Part shown: positions 53,328-63,903 of the stretch, piece by piece
Position numbering within the stretch: position 1 is the stretch's first letter
Layout of the letters: every line of letters starts with the position of its first letter
Assembly: GCF_026151205.1 (NCBI RefSeq)
Contig: NC_087076.1
Location: 10,764,902-10,828,901, forward strand
Length of the DNA stretch: 64,000 nt
Source: Bolinopsis microptera
Taxonomy: Eukaryota; Ctenophora; Tentaculata; Lobata; Bolinopsidae
Reading direction: 5' to 3'
The notes under the pieces: model-generated
What the model was told of the DNA's origin: nothing
Databases searched by the model: none
The model's input: the letters and a program-made list of their open reading frames with translations, nothing else
Translations under genes and position numbers: made by a program

Positions 53328-54250
53328 AATAAAAAAACATTTAAAAAATGTAATTTATTCCATTACTATACTTCCAGTGAAGTAAAGATTCAATAAAACG
53401 TTTCTTGACTACGTACATGATAAGGATGAAATCCACAGATATATAATTGTGTTATTCTTATTATCTGATATAACTGGTACCTTCAATTCTTGTTAAAACA
53501 TTCTTTCGAAACATTCCCAAAAAATTGAAGTCATTTACAATACATTTATAATTAGAAATCATGTTCTTTTTAAAAATCTTTCATCCAATTTTAGACTCAA
53601 AAAAACTGTCAAGCAGTTCTTCACCTCCGAAAGGTGGTTGTTCAATAAGAACAACCCGCTCTGGAAGAAGAACAATGAAGATCTTTACCCTTCTATCACA
53701 CTTTTACTACATCTATTGGTGTGAAACAAGATTAGACTGATATGCTTTAACTTTACATTTACTATGCAAATGCAGTGGCGTAACGAAGGCCCTGCTGACC
53801 CTGGAGGTGCAGGGGGGCGCCGTTTAGGAGGGCGCCAAATCGTCGTTTGAATGTGGCGACAATTCGAAAACTTAACTAATGTACTAGCAAAAATGCGCGT
53901 TTTTTGCTCTAGATACCACTTTTTTTAGAGGATTTTACGGCGTAATTCCTCTCTTAAATCGCTAAAATTTGTTCAATTTTAAAGGGAGGGGCTCCACTAA
54001 AGGAGAGGGGGGCCTAAAGGGGGGGGGGGGGGCGCATTTTCGGCAGGGGGGCGCAACAGGCACGTTACGCCAACTGTGCAAATGTACTATTTTTCTGCAC
54101 TTACACTGTGGTGTACTTTGTTCCGCATTGTTAAAAGATTGACCTTGCACTTTGCCCCGGTCATGTTATTTCGAGAAAAAGCAGGGCACCCATTCTATTT
54201 TGAGAAATTTAGTTGACTATCATCCTTCAAAGTTCTTCTCCAACTACTTA
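53328..54250 (+). repeat. Leader monomer B with MITE insertion (copy 10)
   Basis: Restarts the monomer A pattern: AATAAAAA, CATACTATACTTCCAG, CGAAACATTCCCAAAAAAT, a TTTTTAAAAATCTTTC block, TCCGAAAGG...GTTG, GGAAGAAGAAC, CATCTATTGG, then ATTAGACTGAT. The MITE sits inside it at 53773-54076, and similarity to A resumes weakly with TTAAAAGATTGACC. The 3' limit is approximate because the two monomers stop resembling each other before ORF1. Confidence 0.72.
53773..54076. mobile_element. hAT-type MITE, copy 10 (reference copy)
   Basis: Perfect 8-bp target duplication TGCAAATG at 53765-53772 and 54077-54084. Left terminal repeat CAGTGGCGTAACG; right CGTTACGCCAACTG with one extra A. Inside each end, GGGGGGCGCC blocks lie in direct, not inverted, orientation, and a run of about 14 G precedes the right one. 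The core is AT-rich with no coding potential. Relatives of this CAGTGGCG / G-run type are known hAT-derived MITEs; the autonomous parent is not in the window. Confidence 0.92.
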
Positions 54251-54326
54251 TTGTGTTTTGACTGAATAATTTAATTTTTGAATTATTTACATTTTTCCAT
54301 CCTATATTTTACATTTTCCTTCCTAT

Positions 54327-54965
54327 ATGTTTGGCAAGCTCTGCACCAGTGGGGACAGTGAACGGTGGGTTTGCCTGAAATGTAGGGATAATGTTAGAGA
54401 ACAGCAGATCGTTGATGCTTCCTGACGAGGAAAATGTTATCTGTTATAACTGTTCGTGTTGTAGGAGTGTTGTGGGGATTCGGATAAGGATGGTTGTGAT
54501 GGCAGTGAAGTCGGTTCCCTGCACCTTGTTTGTTTATTCAGTGAATACCGAGTACGCTGAGATGGATAATCGAAGAGATATGGTTTTGTGATACTTGTCA
54601 AGCAGTGAAAGCAAACAAAATTAATTGGGGCTCATGGTTGGTGAGAGTTGATAGCTGTGTAATTCCATGCTGTTTATCATAGAGATGGTGACATGGAGAA
54701 AGATTCTTTTCATCAGTTCCCTGAGGTAAATCAGGTAGCGACTTAACTTAATAGAACTGACTCGGCTATCCTCTATTTGCATGATGCTACCAAGTGGAAA
54801 GGCTATCGATCGCATGGTTCATATATTCTTGCCAATCATGTTGCAAAAACGTCAAGCAAGTCAATGCAAGAGACCATGTAACATATCTCACCAAGGTTTC
54901 TGTTAAAAATGGAAAAAATGGAGATGACGATCTTAATCAATGAATCGAATAAAGTTTTCACATGA
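54327..54965 (+). CDS. ORF1, PHD-finger protein, copy 10 (finger readable)
   Basis: The frame from 54391 reads PDEENVICYNC then CRSVVG, giving direct sight of the first half of the finger. A missing base afterwards shifts the CDGSEEW segment. The stop region is TTTTCACATGA. Confidence 0.74.
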
Positions 54966-55371
54966 AACGTAAAGTTTTTATTTTACATTCCTTTAATCAT
55001 AAATAAAAAAGTGCTAAACCACGAATTTAGTTTAGCTAGAAGGAAATTGAGGAAATATTTTTGGTGATTGTATATAATTATTTAAATAAAAACTTATTTG
55101 GTTGTTAGTAGTTACTATGGGTAAGTGTTGTAATTTAGTGAGACAAGGTCAGTTTCTTATTATCTTAGAAAAAATTTCTACTTTACAGTAGGCAATGCTG
55201 AGGTGGCAGGTATGAGGGACATAAAACGCTTGGGTGGCGTACATTGGCCCATTTACAAACGCACTTCAGACATGGCAGTGATGTTCATTTTATGCTTTAA
55301 TTCGTCCTGAATACTGACCCTACTGCTCTTCTAACATTCTATAAAAATCTCTTCTAAAATAGGTTTAATAG

Positions 55372-57926
55372 ATGGAGTGCAGGAGTTTTCAGAATGCATT
55401 GGTGCAGCATAACAATAATATCAGCGGAGGAATCAATGAAGAAGAGTGTCTGCCGACTAAGCTTATTGGGAAAGTTAAACAAGCCACCAAATTTGTTAGA
55501 CAGTTCCAATGACACTTTGGTGTTCAAAGCTACAGCAACATTAAATCAGGTATTGGGGAGAAAACACCTCCTGCGGTTTAAAGCAGATCCAGTTGTTCTG
55601 CACCTCCACAGTACTATCCAACTCTGGAAGATGATATTGAGAGGGTTGTCGCCAGAGACCGTCAAGAGGGCTTGTTTATACTTGGATGGATCAGGAGGCA
55701 CATAACACTATCGGACTCGATTTGTGGAAGCATATCATCTGCCAGGCAAATCATTGGCAAAGCATCAGTGCCATTGCTGAGCAATAGCATGTTGCAAGGC
55801 GCCTTTGTAGGAGATGGATATCCATAATAGCTGTTCTAAAGAGGTTCACTGCATGCAGATTAATCCCTCTTGATTAAGGCCAGGATAAGAACGGGAAACC
55901 TGGCGTAAGACAATTGGAATCGGCGTGATATTGCGCAGGAATCATGGAAAGCAGTTATAATGTCTTTCTAATACTGATATACAATATGCTGCTTGGCCCA
56001 ACTGCAGACTGTGCAGGGTTCAATTCAGGAATAGAGGCTCCATTCATGCAATGAGGACAGGATCTGGGAAGACAGTGCCACTGATGCATTACTCACAGGT
56101 TGACGCTGATAATGCGTTTCTAATCGTCTTAATAGAGATGCAGCCCTTCACAATGTTCATGAGATCTGTCCTCCGCTCTATCGTATCTAAGAACCATACC
56201 AAAAGCCAGCAGACCTGATCATTTAATAATACCGAGGACCATACAACGTAGTCTGAGGAAGGTGCAATCAGGGAGATGTAGCCAGCAATGGCATTCTATG
56301 CGTTAGGGATCAAGGCCTCTAGTAGATGACCTAGCCACAGCCTACCAAGCCCAGTGTTGCAAAACAATTTGGTATGCAGACGGACGTAGTGTGGAGGTAA
56401 GATTGAAGGTTTTTTGATATGGTGGGATACGGCTGTTGGAGCAAGGACAAAGTATGGATATTACCCAAAAGCCAGTAAGGACCGTCATGATTGTGGAGAA
56501 TTTCGCGGACCTAGATCTTGCGCAGAAAGTATCTCAGGCACTGGTTTTTAAAATTGAGTCTGAAGGAGAAACGCATTTGGGTGCAGCAATTGGCATCGAA
56601 GCTTTAGAACAAAATTTGTCTCAGTTAAAGTCCATAAATGGTTGTCAGGACATCAAGCTGTTGTCATCTATTTGCTGTTGAGGAGCCCAAAGATGCTTTG
56701 ACTGCTATACCACTAAGGGGTAATTTGTCACAGGTGGACGTTCATTCAGAGGACCATCCGGGGTATAAGTCAATTGTTTTCTACCATTGGAGGATTGCAT
56801 CAGAACAGATTTTATTCCAGCAATCCTTGGGTAAGAACGTATCAGACTTGGAGACCGCTCCATATTTGCATTGCCAGTCAGAACATGGTGGCCTAGGTAT
56901 CTCCAACCCAGTTGAGGTTGAAAACTGCAATAGAGAATTCACACCTCAGTCACCATCACAAAATACCACACAGACTGTTTATCAACCAGCAAAAAACACC
57001 CTTGACATTACACATGTCAATCAAAATGACACTATAAAAAGTTCAAGGCAATCAGGAGAACACTTATTACGGTTAGTAGCAAATTTCAAGTAGAGGACAG
57101 TGTAAGAATCCCAACCTAAGAGATCTCTCCAGTTCATCAAAGAGAAAAGGTTCAGGATGTGCTTACTGCACTGTCAGACATTGGAAGAAGATTTGGTACT
57201 CCCTTGAACCAGATTGAGTCCGTGATGCTCTGTACTTGCGTTATGGTTGGGAGATTCCCTAACACCCCATTTTCACTGTGCTTGTGGAGAGAGAAATAAT
57301 GTGTATCACACTTATATGCATGAAAAAAAATCTTATAAGGTGGCTATGTTTTTATGAGAACAACAACATCGCGATCTATATGCAGAGATGCAGAGTGAAG
57401 TATGCAGTGATGTAGTGACTTGTGCCAGCATTGTTACCCCTTGATATGAGAAATTGTTGGTACAATGCTGATAGAGATGCACCTGATGTATCCTCACGAG
57501 GTCTCTTGGAGCAACATTTGAACGTAATTCTTTGATGTCTGTGTTACCCAACCCAACTCACACATTGACAAAAAAAGATATGGAACAGATCTATAAAAGC
57601 TCATGAAATGAGGTAAATGAAAAAAGTACAAACTACCGAATCATCCAGGTGGAGGAAAGGCACTTTACCATTATACACTCAACAATGGCGGATGGGGTCC
57701 ACAAGCAACAATGATTCACAAGAGACTCCTGGAAAAACTATCCCAGCTGAGAGTAGAAGGATATGCGGGGCTATATGTGTTACATGCGCACAGATTGATT
57801 CTCAATTCTTCAGGAGCACAATGATAGCGGTCAGGGGAGAGAGAGGGAGACGGCTAGCGTATACATTGCCTGTCAGTGTAACTTCGTTTAACTTGATACT
57901 GCCACCATGGACTCTGTATGTTTTAG
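55372..57926 (+). CDS. ORF2, reverse transcriptase-endonuclease, copy 10 (long readable stretches)
   Basis: An open stretch 55394-55705 shows KKSVCRLSLLGK, DSSNDTL, ADPVVLH and ETVKRACLYLDGSG in one frame. A second (56638-57093) shows later thumb segments. The first ATG of the double start is lost. YADD at 56373-56385 has one extra G. The endonuclease aspartates lie in about 57457-57548 (CCTGATGTATCC and TTTGATGTCTGTGTTACC). Confidence 0.86.
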
Positions 57927-58190
57927 ACACTATCCTTTTGATATTGAGATATTGGACTCAGATCACGTTGTACACGTTCTTTTTTTATTTTTTATGACAC
58001 AGTAATTTATTGAACTCATGTCAGCTATCATTTTTATCATTGAATCAGTATTTTTATCTATTAATTTTACTTATTTGTGCTCTGCTTTAGCATCACATGA
58101 CTATTAATGTTCAGGCCATGACCTTATAGTCAGCCAATTGGCCATTGCTTTATTATGTGTAATAGTTGAATATTCTCTTTCTTCTGTAAA

Positions 58191-58196
58191 AATAAA
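58191..58196 (+). terminator. Polyadenylation signal AATAAA (copy 10)
   Basis: AATAAA follows TTCTTCTGTAAA about 265 bases after the ORF2 stop. The same signal stands at 4737-4742, 10659-10664, 22511-22516, 28465-28470, 40326-40331, 46282-46287 and 52265-52270, and is altered near 16610 and 34411. No variable poly-A tail separates it from the next unit. Confidence 0.6.
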
Positions 58197-59689
58197 GTTA
58201 AAATGATCTAATTTTACAACTTTCCACTTACTATATAAGTTGATTAAGCGTTTTTTTTAGCAACTGAGGATTACACAACAAGATATTCTTGTGATTCTCT
58301 TTATTAAGTAGGCATAATTTAATCCATCAATTTTTCCCGATTTATATATTTTCATCAGAAAATACCAAAAATAAATATCATTTATACAGATCCGTTAAAA
58401 TTAGTTTTTTTTAAAAAGCCTCTATCTTATTTAAAACTTAACTCAGTCCACAATTTTTGACATCCGAGGAAGTTTGTTCAATTAATATGGTCTCACCCTC
58501 TCCAAAGAAAAGAACTGTGGACTTTCTTCATTTTACTGCTACTTTTACTTTTATTTTTGACGGATGTTACTCGCTAAATTTCTTTGAAAGTAGCGCGCAC
58601 GCATTTCTTCTCGATGGCATGTGCTACGATGTAGCGCGCGCCGGGCAAGATCATCATTAACAATGGTCATCTTTTACTGCATCTTGTTAATAACTTTAAG
58701 ACTGGATCTCTCATTACTGGATACTAACAAGCTCCTAATTGGCCAAAACCCACTTATCATTTTAAAGATTCAATGAGGTCCACACGTATTCGCCTGCTCT
58801 GCCAGCCGTTATTATTTAAAGGATGTCCACTCGACAACTGTTTGGAAGAAGTACCCATCTCGTAAATCTGACAAAAGATGGGCAAAGGACAAAAGATTTG
58901 GGGCAAGATTTATTTACGACTATTAGTGTTGTGTCTCGATAGAGTTTAGTGAATTAATCACCTGTGCATTAATTTATATCAATCTAATCAAAACTTGTAA
59001 TTTGACATAGGTACTTGCATGCCACTTTTCGCGCGTGATATTGGGATACGAAACATGTATTCTACTTGTCATGTGTTGTATGACCCGACGCGCACGAACG
59101 TGCGCGGCTCCATGTATCTCAGGGCTTAGTGAAACGTCGTTCGTGGGGTCACAAATTGATACAACACACTACATTAGAATAATAACTATTTCTTATGTTT
59201 CAGCTTATCAAATTTTAGGTTAGATTTATCAAATATTAATCATGAATAATAAACAACATTTAATAAATGTAAATTTATTCATACTATACTTCTGTGAAGT
59301 AAGATTCATAAAAACGTTTATTGCTACGTACATGATAAGGATGAAACCACAGATATTAAATTGTGTTTTTCCTTATTTACTGATATACTGGTACCTTCAA
59401 TTCTTGTTTAAAACTTCTTTCGAAACATTCCAATAATTGAAGTCATTTACAATAACGTTTATTAGAATTCATGTTCTTTTTTAAAACTTTCCAATCCAAT
59501 TTTAAGACTCAAAATGTCAAAGCAGTTTCTTCACCTCGAAGGAGTTTGTTCAATAAGGAACAACCCGGCCCCTCTTGGAAGAAAGAACACTGGAGATTCT
59601 TTACCTTTATCAAACTTTTACTACATCAAATTGGATGAAACCAGATTAGACCTGTTTCTGCTTTACTCTTATACATTTACTATCAAATG

Positions 59690-59987
59690 CAGTGGCGTAA
59701 CGTAGGGCCATGGCTCGACCCTGCTGTGCAGGGCGGGCGCGTTCTTTGGGGGCGCCAAATCGTCGTTTGAATGTGGGACAATTTCGAAAAAACTTAACTA
59801 ATGTACTAGCAAAAACTGCCGCGTTTTGCTCTAGATACACAACTTTTTTTAGAGTTTTTACCGGGTATCCTCTGAATCGCCTATTTTGTTTCAATTTTAG
59901 AGGAGGGGCACCAAATAGGAGGGGGGGCCATCAGGGGGGGGGGGGCCTTTTCGGCAGGGGGGCGCCAAAGGCAACGTTACGCCACTG
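59690..59987. mobile_element. hAT-type MITE, copy 11
   Basis: Left end CAGTGGCGTAACG preceded by TCAAATG (one base lost); right end CGTTACGCCACTG followed by perfect TGCAAATG 59988-59995. Confidence 0.87.
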
Positions 59988-60232
59988 TGCAAATGTACTA
60001 TTTTTCTGCCACTTACACTGTGGTGTACTTGGTTCCGCATTGATTTAAAGAATTGACCTTGGCATTTGCCCCGGGTCATGATATTGAGAATAAAGCGGAC
60101 ACACTCTATTTTGAGTAAATTTAGATGGCTATCATTCCGGCAAGTATTCTCCAACTACATAATGTGATTTAATGAATGAATTTAATTAAATTATTTATTT
60201 TTCCATCCTAAATTTACATTTTTCCATCCTAA

Positions 60233-60880
60233 ATTGTCTTGGCAAGGTCTGCACAGTGGACAGTGAACGGTGGGTTTGTCAGAAATGTAGGGATAATGTA
60301 CGAGAACCTGATGGATCATTGATGCTCCTGACGAAGGAATATGATACTAGTTTTTATCTGTCCCGTGTGTAGGAGTGTTGTGGGGGATTCGGCATAAAGG
60401 CATTGGGTTGTGATGGCAGTGAAGAATGGTTTCCATGCACCTTGTTTGTTTACAGTGAAAACGAGTTCGCTGAGATGGATAATGAAGAGATATTGGTTTT
60501 GTGTTACTGTCAAGCAGTGAAAGCAATACAAAATTAATTGGGGCTCAATGGTTGGTGAAGAGTTGATTGCTGAGAAAGTCCAAGCTGTGTTTTCAAGAGA
60601 TGGTGGTCATTGGAGAAAGAATATTTTCCTAGTTCCAGTGGTAAATTCAGTAGCGACTTAATTAAAAGAACTGACTCGGATCATCCTCTTATTTGCCAGA
60701 TGCTACCAAGTGGAAAGGCTATCGTTCGCATGGTTCATATCTTCTTGCCCAATTTGTTGCAAAAAACCGTTCAAGCAGTCAAATGAAACAAGAGAACCAT
60801 GTAAAATTTCACCAAGCGTTGGTTAATGGAATATGGAAACTTGTCCGATATAATCTATGAAATCGTATAGTTTTCAATGA
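60233..60880 (+). CDS. ORF1, PHD-finger protein, copy 11 (frame broken as written)
   Basis: The proposed start ATG is split by an extra T (AAATTGTC). The finger is well preserved in nucleotides from 60280 to 60520, with GGTTGTGATGGCAGTGAAGA near 60405. The C-terminal DDLINE segment near 60845 is degraded. Confidence 0.72.
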
Positions 60881-61287
60881 AACGAAATGTTTTATTTTAA
60901 TTCCTATATCATAAATAAAATAGAGCTTATAACCACGAATTAGTTAGCTTAGAAGTAAACTGAGGAAATTATTTTTTGGTTGATTGTATATAAATTATTT
61001 TAAAAAAACTTTATTTGGTTGTTAGTATTTTTACTATGGTAAGTGGTTGAATTTAGTGAGACAAGGTAAGTTTCCTATTATCTTAGAAAAATTTCTACTT
61101 ACAGTAAGGCAAATGCTGAGTGGCAGGAATGAGAGACCAAAAACGCTTGGGGCTTTACAATGGCCCATTTTACAAATCCACTTCAGACATGGCTGTGAGT
61201 GGATGTCATTTATGCTTAATTCGTCTGAAACTGGTACCCTATACTGCACTTCTAACATTCTATAAAAATCTCTTCTAAAATAGTATA

Positions 61288-63867
61288 ATGATGGAGTGCC
61301 GGGAGTTTCAGAAAAGCATTGGTGCAGCAACAAAAAACTCAGCGAGGAATCCAGGGAATGAAGAGTTTCTGCCGACTAATGCTTCTTGGGAAAGTCTAAA
61401 CAATGCCACCAAAATTTGTTGACAGTTCCAATGACACCTTAGGAGTTCAAGGCATAACAGCACAAACATTAAACAGGTTCCTTGGGAGAAACACCCTCCT
61501 GCTTGTTAAAAGCATATCCAGTTGTTTCTGCTCCCTCACATTACTCCTTCCTCCTCAAGGAAGTGATATTTCGAGGGATTGAAGCAGAGACAGTCAAGAT
61601 GGATTGTTTTTATTTGGATGGAATTCAGGCGGCCCAACCCAAACTAACGGACTCAGATTTGTGGAGCATATCATCTGCAGCAATCATTTGGCAATGCATC
61701 AGTCGACACTTATGAGTCAATAGCAATTGTTGCATGGCGGCCTTTGTAGAGATGATATCAATCATTGCTGTCTGGAAAGAGTTCACTGATGCGAGATTAA
61801 TTCCCTCTTGATAATGGCAAGGATTAGAACGGGAAACCTGGCGTAAGTAACAATTGGAATCGGACGAGATATTGCGCAGAATCATTGAAAAGCTGTTATA
61901 ATGTCTTTCAAAACTGATATAAATATGCTGCTGTGCCCACTGCAGCACCTGTGCAGGGCTCAATCAGGAATAGTGGCTTCCATCATGAATGGACAGATCT
62001 GAGGAGACAGTGGTCACTGAAGCAATACTAAGGTTGTCGCTGATAATGCGTTCAATTCGGTCTTATTAGAGAGCAGCCCTCTCACAATGTTCATGAGATC
62101 CTGTCCTCGATCTTTCAGTATCTAAAGAACACTACCAAAAGCCAGCAGACCTGATCATTAATACTACGAGGACACTTCCAACTATAAGTATGAGGGTGGT
62201 TCAACTCAGGGAGATGTAGCATGCAATGGCATTCTATGCGTAGGGATCAAGCCTCTAGTAGATGACCTAGCCACAGCCTCCAAAGCCCATGTTTGCAAAC
62301 AATCTTGGTCATGCAGACGACAGTTAGTGCTGTGGAAGATTGTGGTATTAATACTAAGGTGGTTACGATGTCCTGGAGCACAAGGACCAAGTATGGATAT
62401 TACCAAAAGCCGTAAGACCGTCCTGATTGTGAAGATAGCGGAGGACTAGATCTTGCGCAGAAGAATGTATTTCAGGGCACTGAGTATTAAAATTGAGTCT
62501 GAAGGAGAAACGCCATTTGGGATTGCAGCAATTGGCAGCGAAGCTTTTAAGAAAAAAATATGTCTCTGATACAAGTCCATAAATGTGTCAGGACATCAAG
62601 CTGTTTTGTCTTCAATTGCTTGTTGGAGGAGCCCAAAGGCTGCTTTGTCTGATTACTAGGGGAATTTGTCCACGGTGGAGTTCTTTCTGTAGGACCATCC
62701 CGGGTTATAAGTCACTGTTTCAACCATAGAGAGGATTGCCATCTGAACAGATTTTATTCCAGCAATCTTGGGTAAGATCGTATCCAGACTTGAAAGCTCC
62801 ATATTCTGCATTGCTGTCTAGTCAGGGGGCCTAGGTATCTCCAACCAGTTGAAAACTGAAATAGAGAATTCACAGCACTCAGTCAACCATCACAAAAGGG
62901 ACCTCACTGACCTGTGTATCAAACAGCAAAACCACCCTTGAACATACAACATGTTCAAGTCAAAAATGACACTATAAAAACGTCTCATGGCTATCATGGA
63001 GAAACATTATTACGGTTTGAAATCAATAGAGGACAGTGTAAGAGACCCAACCTTAAAGAGATCTCTCAGTTTTCATCAATAGAGAAAGGTTCTGGATGTT
63101 GGCTTTACTGCACTTCCATTGAAGAGATTTGGATACTCCTGACAAGATTGAGTTCAGTGGTGCTATGTACTTGGTTATGGTTGGGAGATCCCTAACACAC
63201 CAGTTTCACTGTGCTTTGTGGAGAGAGAAATAATGTGAATCACACACTTATAATGCAAGAAAGGTGGCTATGTTTTTCTATGTGACACAACACATATCCC
63301 TACGATCTAAAATGCAGAGCTGCAGCGATGTGAAGTTTTGCAGAGATGTAGTGACTGAGCCTGCATTGATACCCCTTGATAATGAAGTAAAGTTGTTGGT
63401 ACCATTGCTGATGAGCTGCACTGATGTATCATCACGAGGTCTCTGGAGAACATTTGACGTACTTCTTTGTTGTCTGTGTTACCCACCCAACTCACCCACA
63501 TATGACAAAAAAGATATGGAAACAGATCTATAAAGTCTGAAATGAGGAAAATGAAAAAGTACAACAACAGAATCATCAGGTGGAAAAAGGGGCAACTTTA
63601 CCCCACTTTTATACTAAACAAATGGCGGGATGGGGTCCACAAGCACAAGATACCACTAGAGACTCACTGAAAAACTATCCAGTAGAGAGGAGAAGCTATG
63701 CGGCTATTATGTGTTACATGCGCACAGGATTTGTTCTCTATTCTAAGGAGCACCTGGATAGCGGTTCAGGGGTGAGAGAGGGATGACGGCTAGCGTATAC
63801 ATTGCCAGTTCAGTGTAACTTCGTTTAACTAGATACCTTCGCCACATGGACTCTGAATGTTTTCTAG
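61288..63867 (+). CDS. ORF2, reverse transcriptase-endonuclease, copy 11 (frame broken as written)
   Basis: Both start ATGs are intact (61288-61293). The frame from 61482 shows GIEAETVK. YADD at about 62309-62321 has TAT changed to TCAT. From 62914 the thumb-to-knuckle region is readable, and from 63580 the endonuclease tail. Ends TTTCTAG. Confidence 0.83.
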
Positions 63868-63885
63868 ACACTATCCTTTTGATAT

Positions 63886-63903
63886 TGAGATATTGGTATC
63901 TCA
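63886..63903 (+). other. 3' UTR hairpin (copy 11)
   Basis: TGAGATATTGGTATCTCA forms a perfect 7-bp stem with a TTGG loop, about 20 bases 3' of the ORF2 stop. It is also perfect at 28204-28221 and recognisable in the other copies. In R2-type elements the 3' UTR fold is recognised by the RT; a similar role here is inference. Confidence 0.55.

Larger units (their letters stand above)
52280..54326 (+). promoter_or_regulatory. Retrotransposon 5' leader built of two diverged monomers (representative, copy 10)
   Basis: About 2.05 kb lie between the previous AATAAA and ORF1, with no long open frame on either strand shared between copies. It is AT-rich with isolated CpG-rich islets. Two colinear related monomers make it up (listed separately for copy 10). 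Equivalent leaders: 1-891 (partial), 4752-6803, 10674-12710, 16624-18683, 22528-24595, 28479-30525, 34428-36466, 40343-42383, 46297-48378 and 58206-60232. I infer a promoter and 5' UTR role from position and from the TATA-like box; no transcription start is visible. Confidence 0.7.
52280..58205 (+). mobile_element. Non-LTR retrotransposon, copy 10 (complete, among the cleanest)
   Basis: Leader 52280-54326 with CTATATAAG at 52309-52317, MITE 53773-54076 with perfect 8-bp duplications, ORF1 54327-54965, ORF2 55372-57926, AATAAA 58191-58196. A private A-run insertion lies near 57322. Confidence 0.95.

Noticed and set aside
52280-54326. Host rRNA, 5S, tRNA or snRNA gene forming part of the unit (as for R2 in rDNA)
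   Set aside because: I looked for hallmark sequences of these genes in the leader and 3' UTR and saw none.
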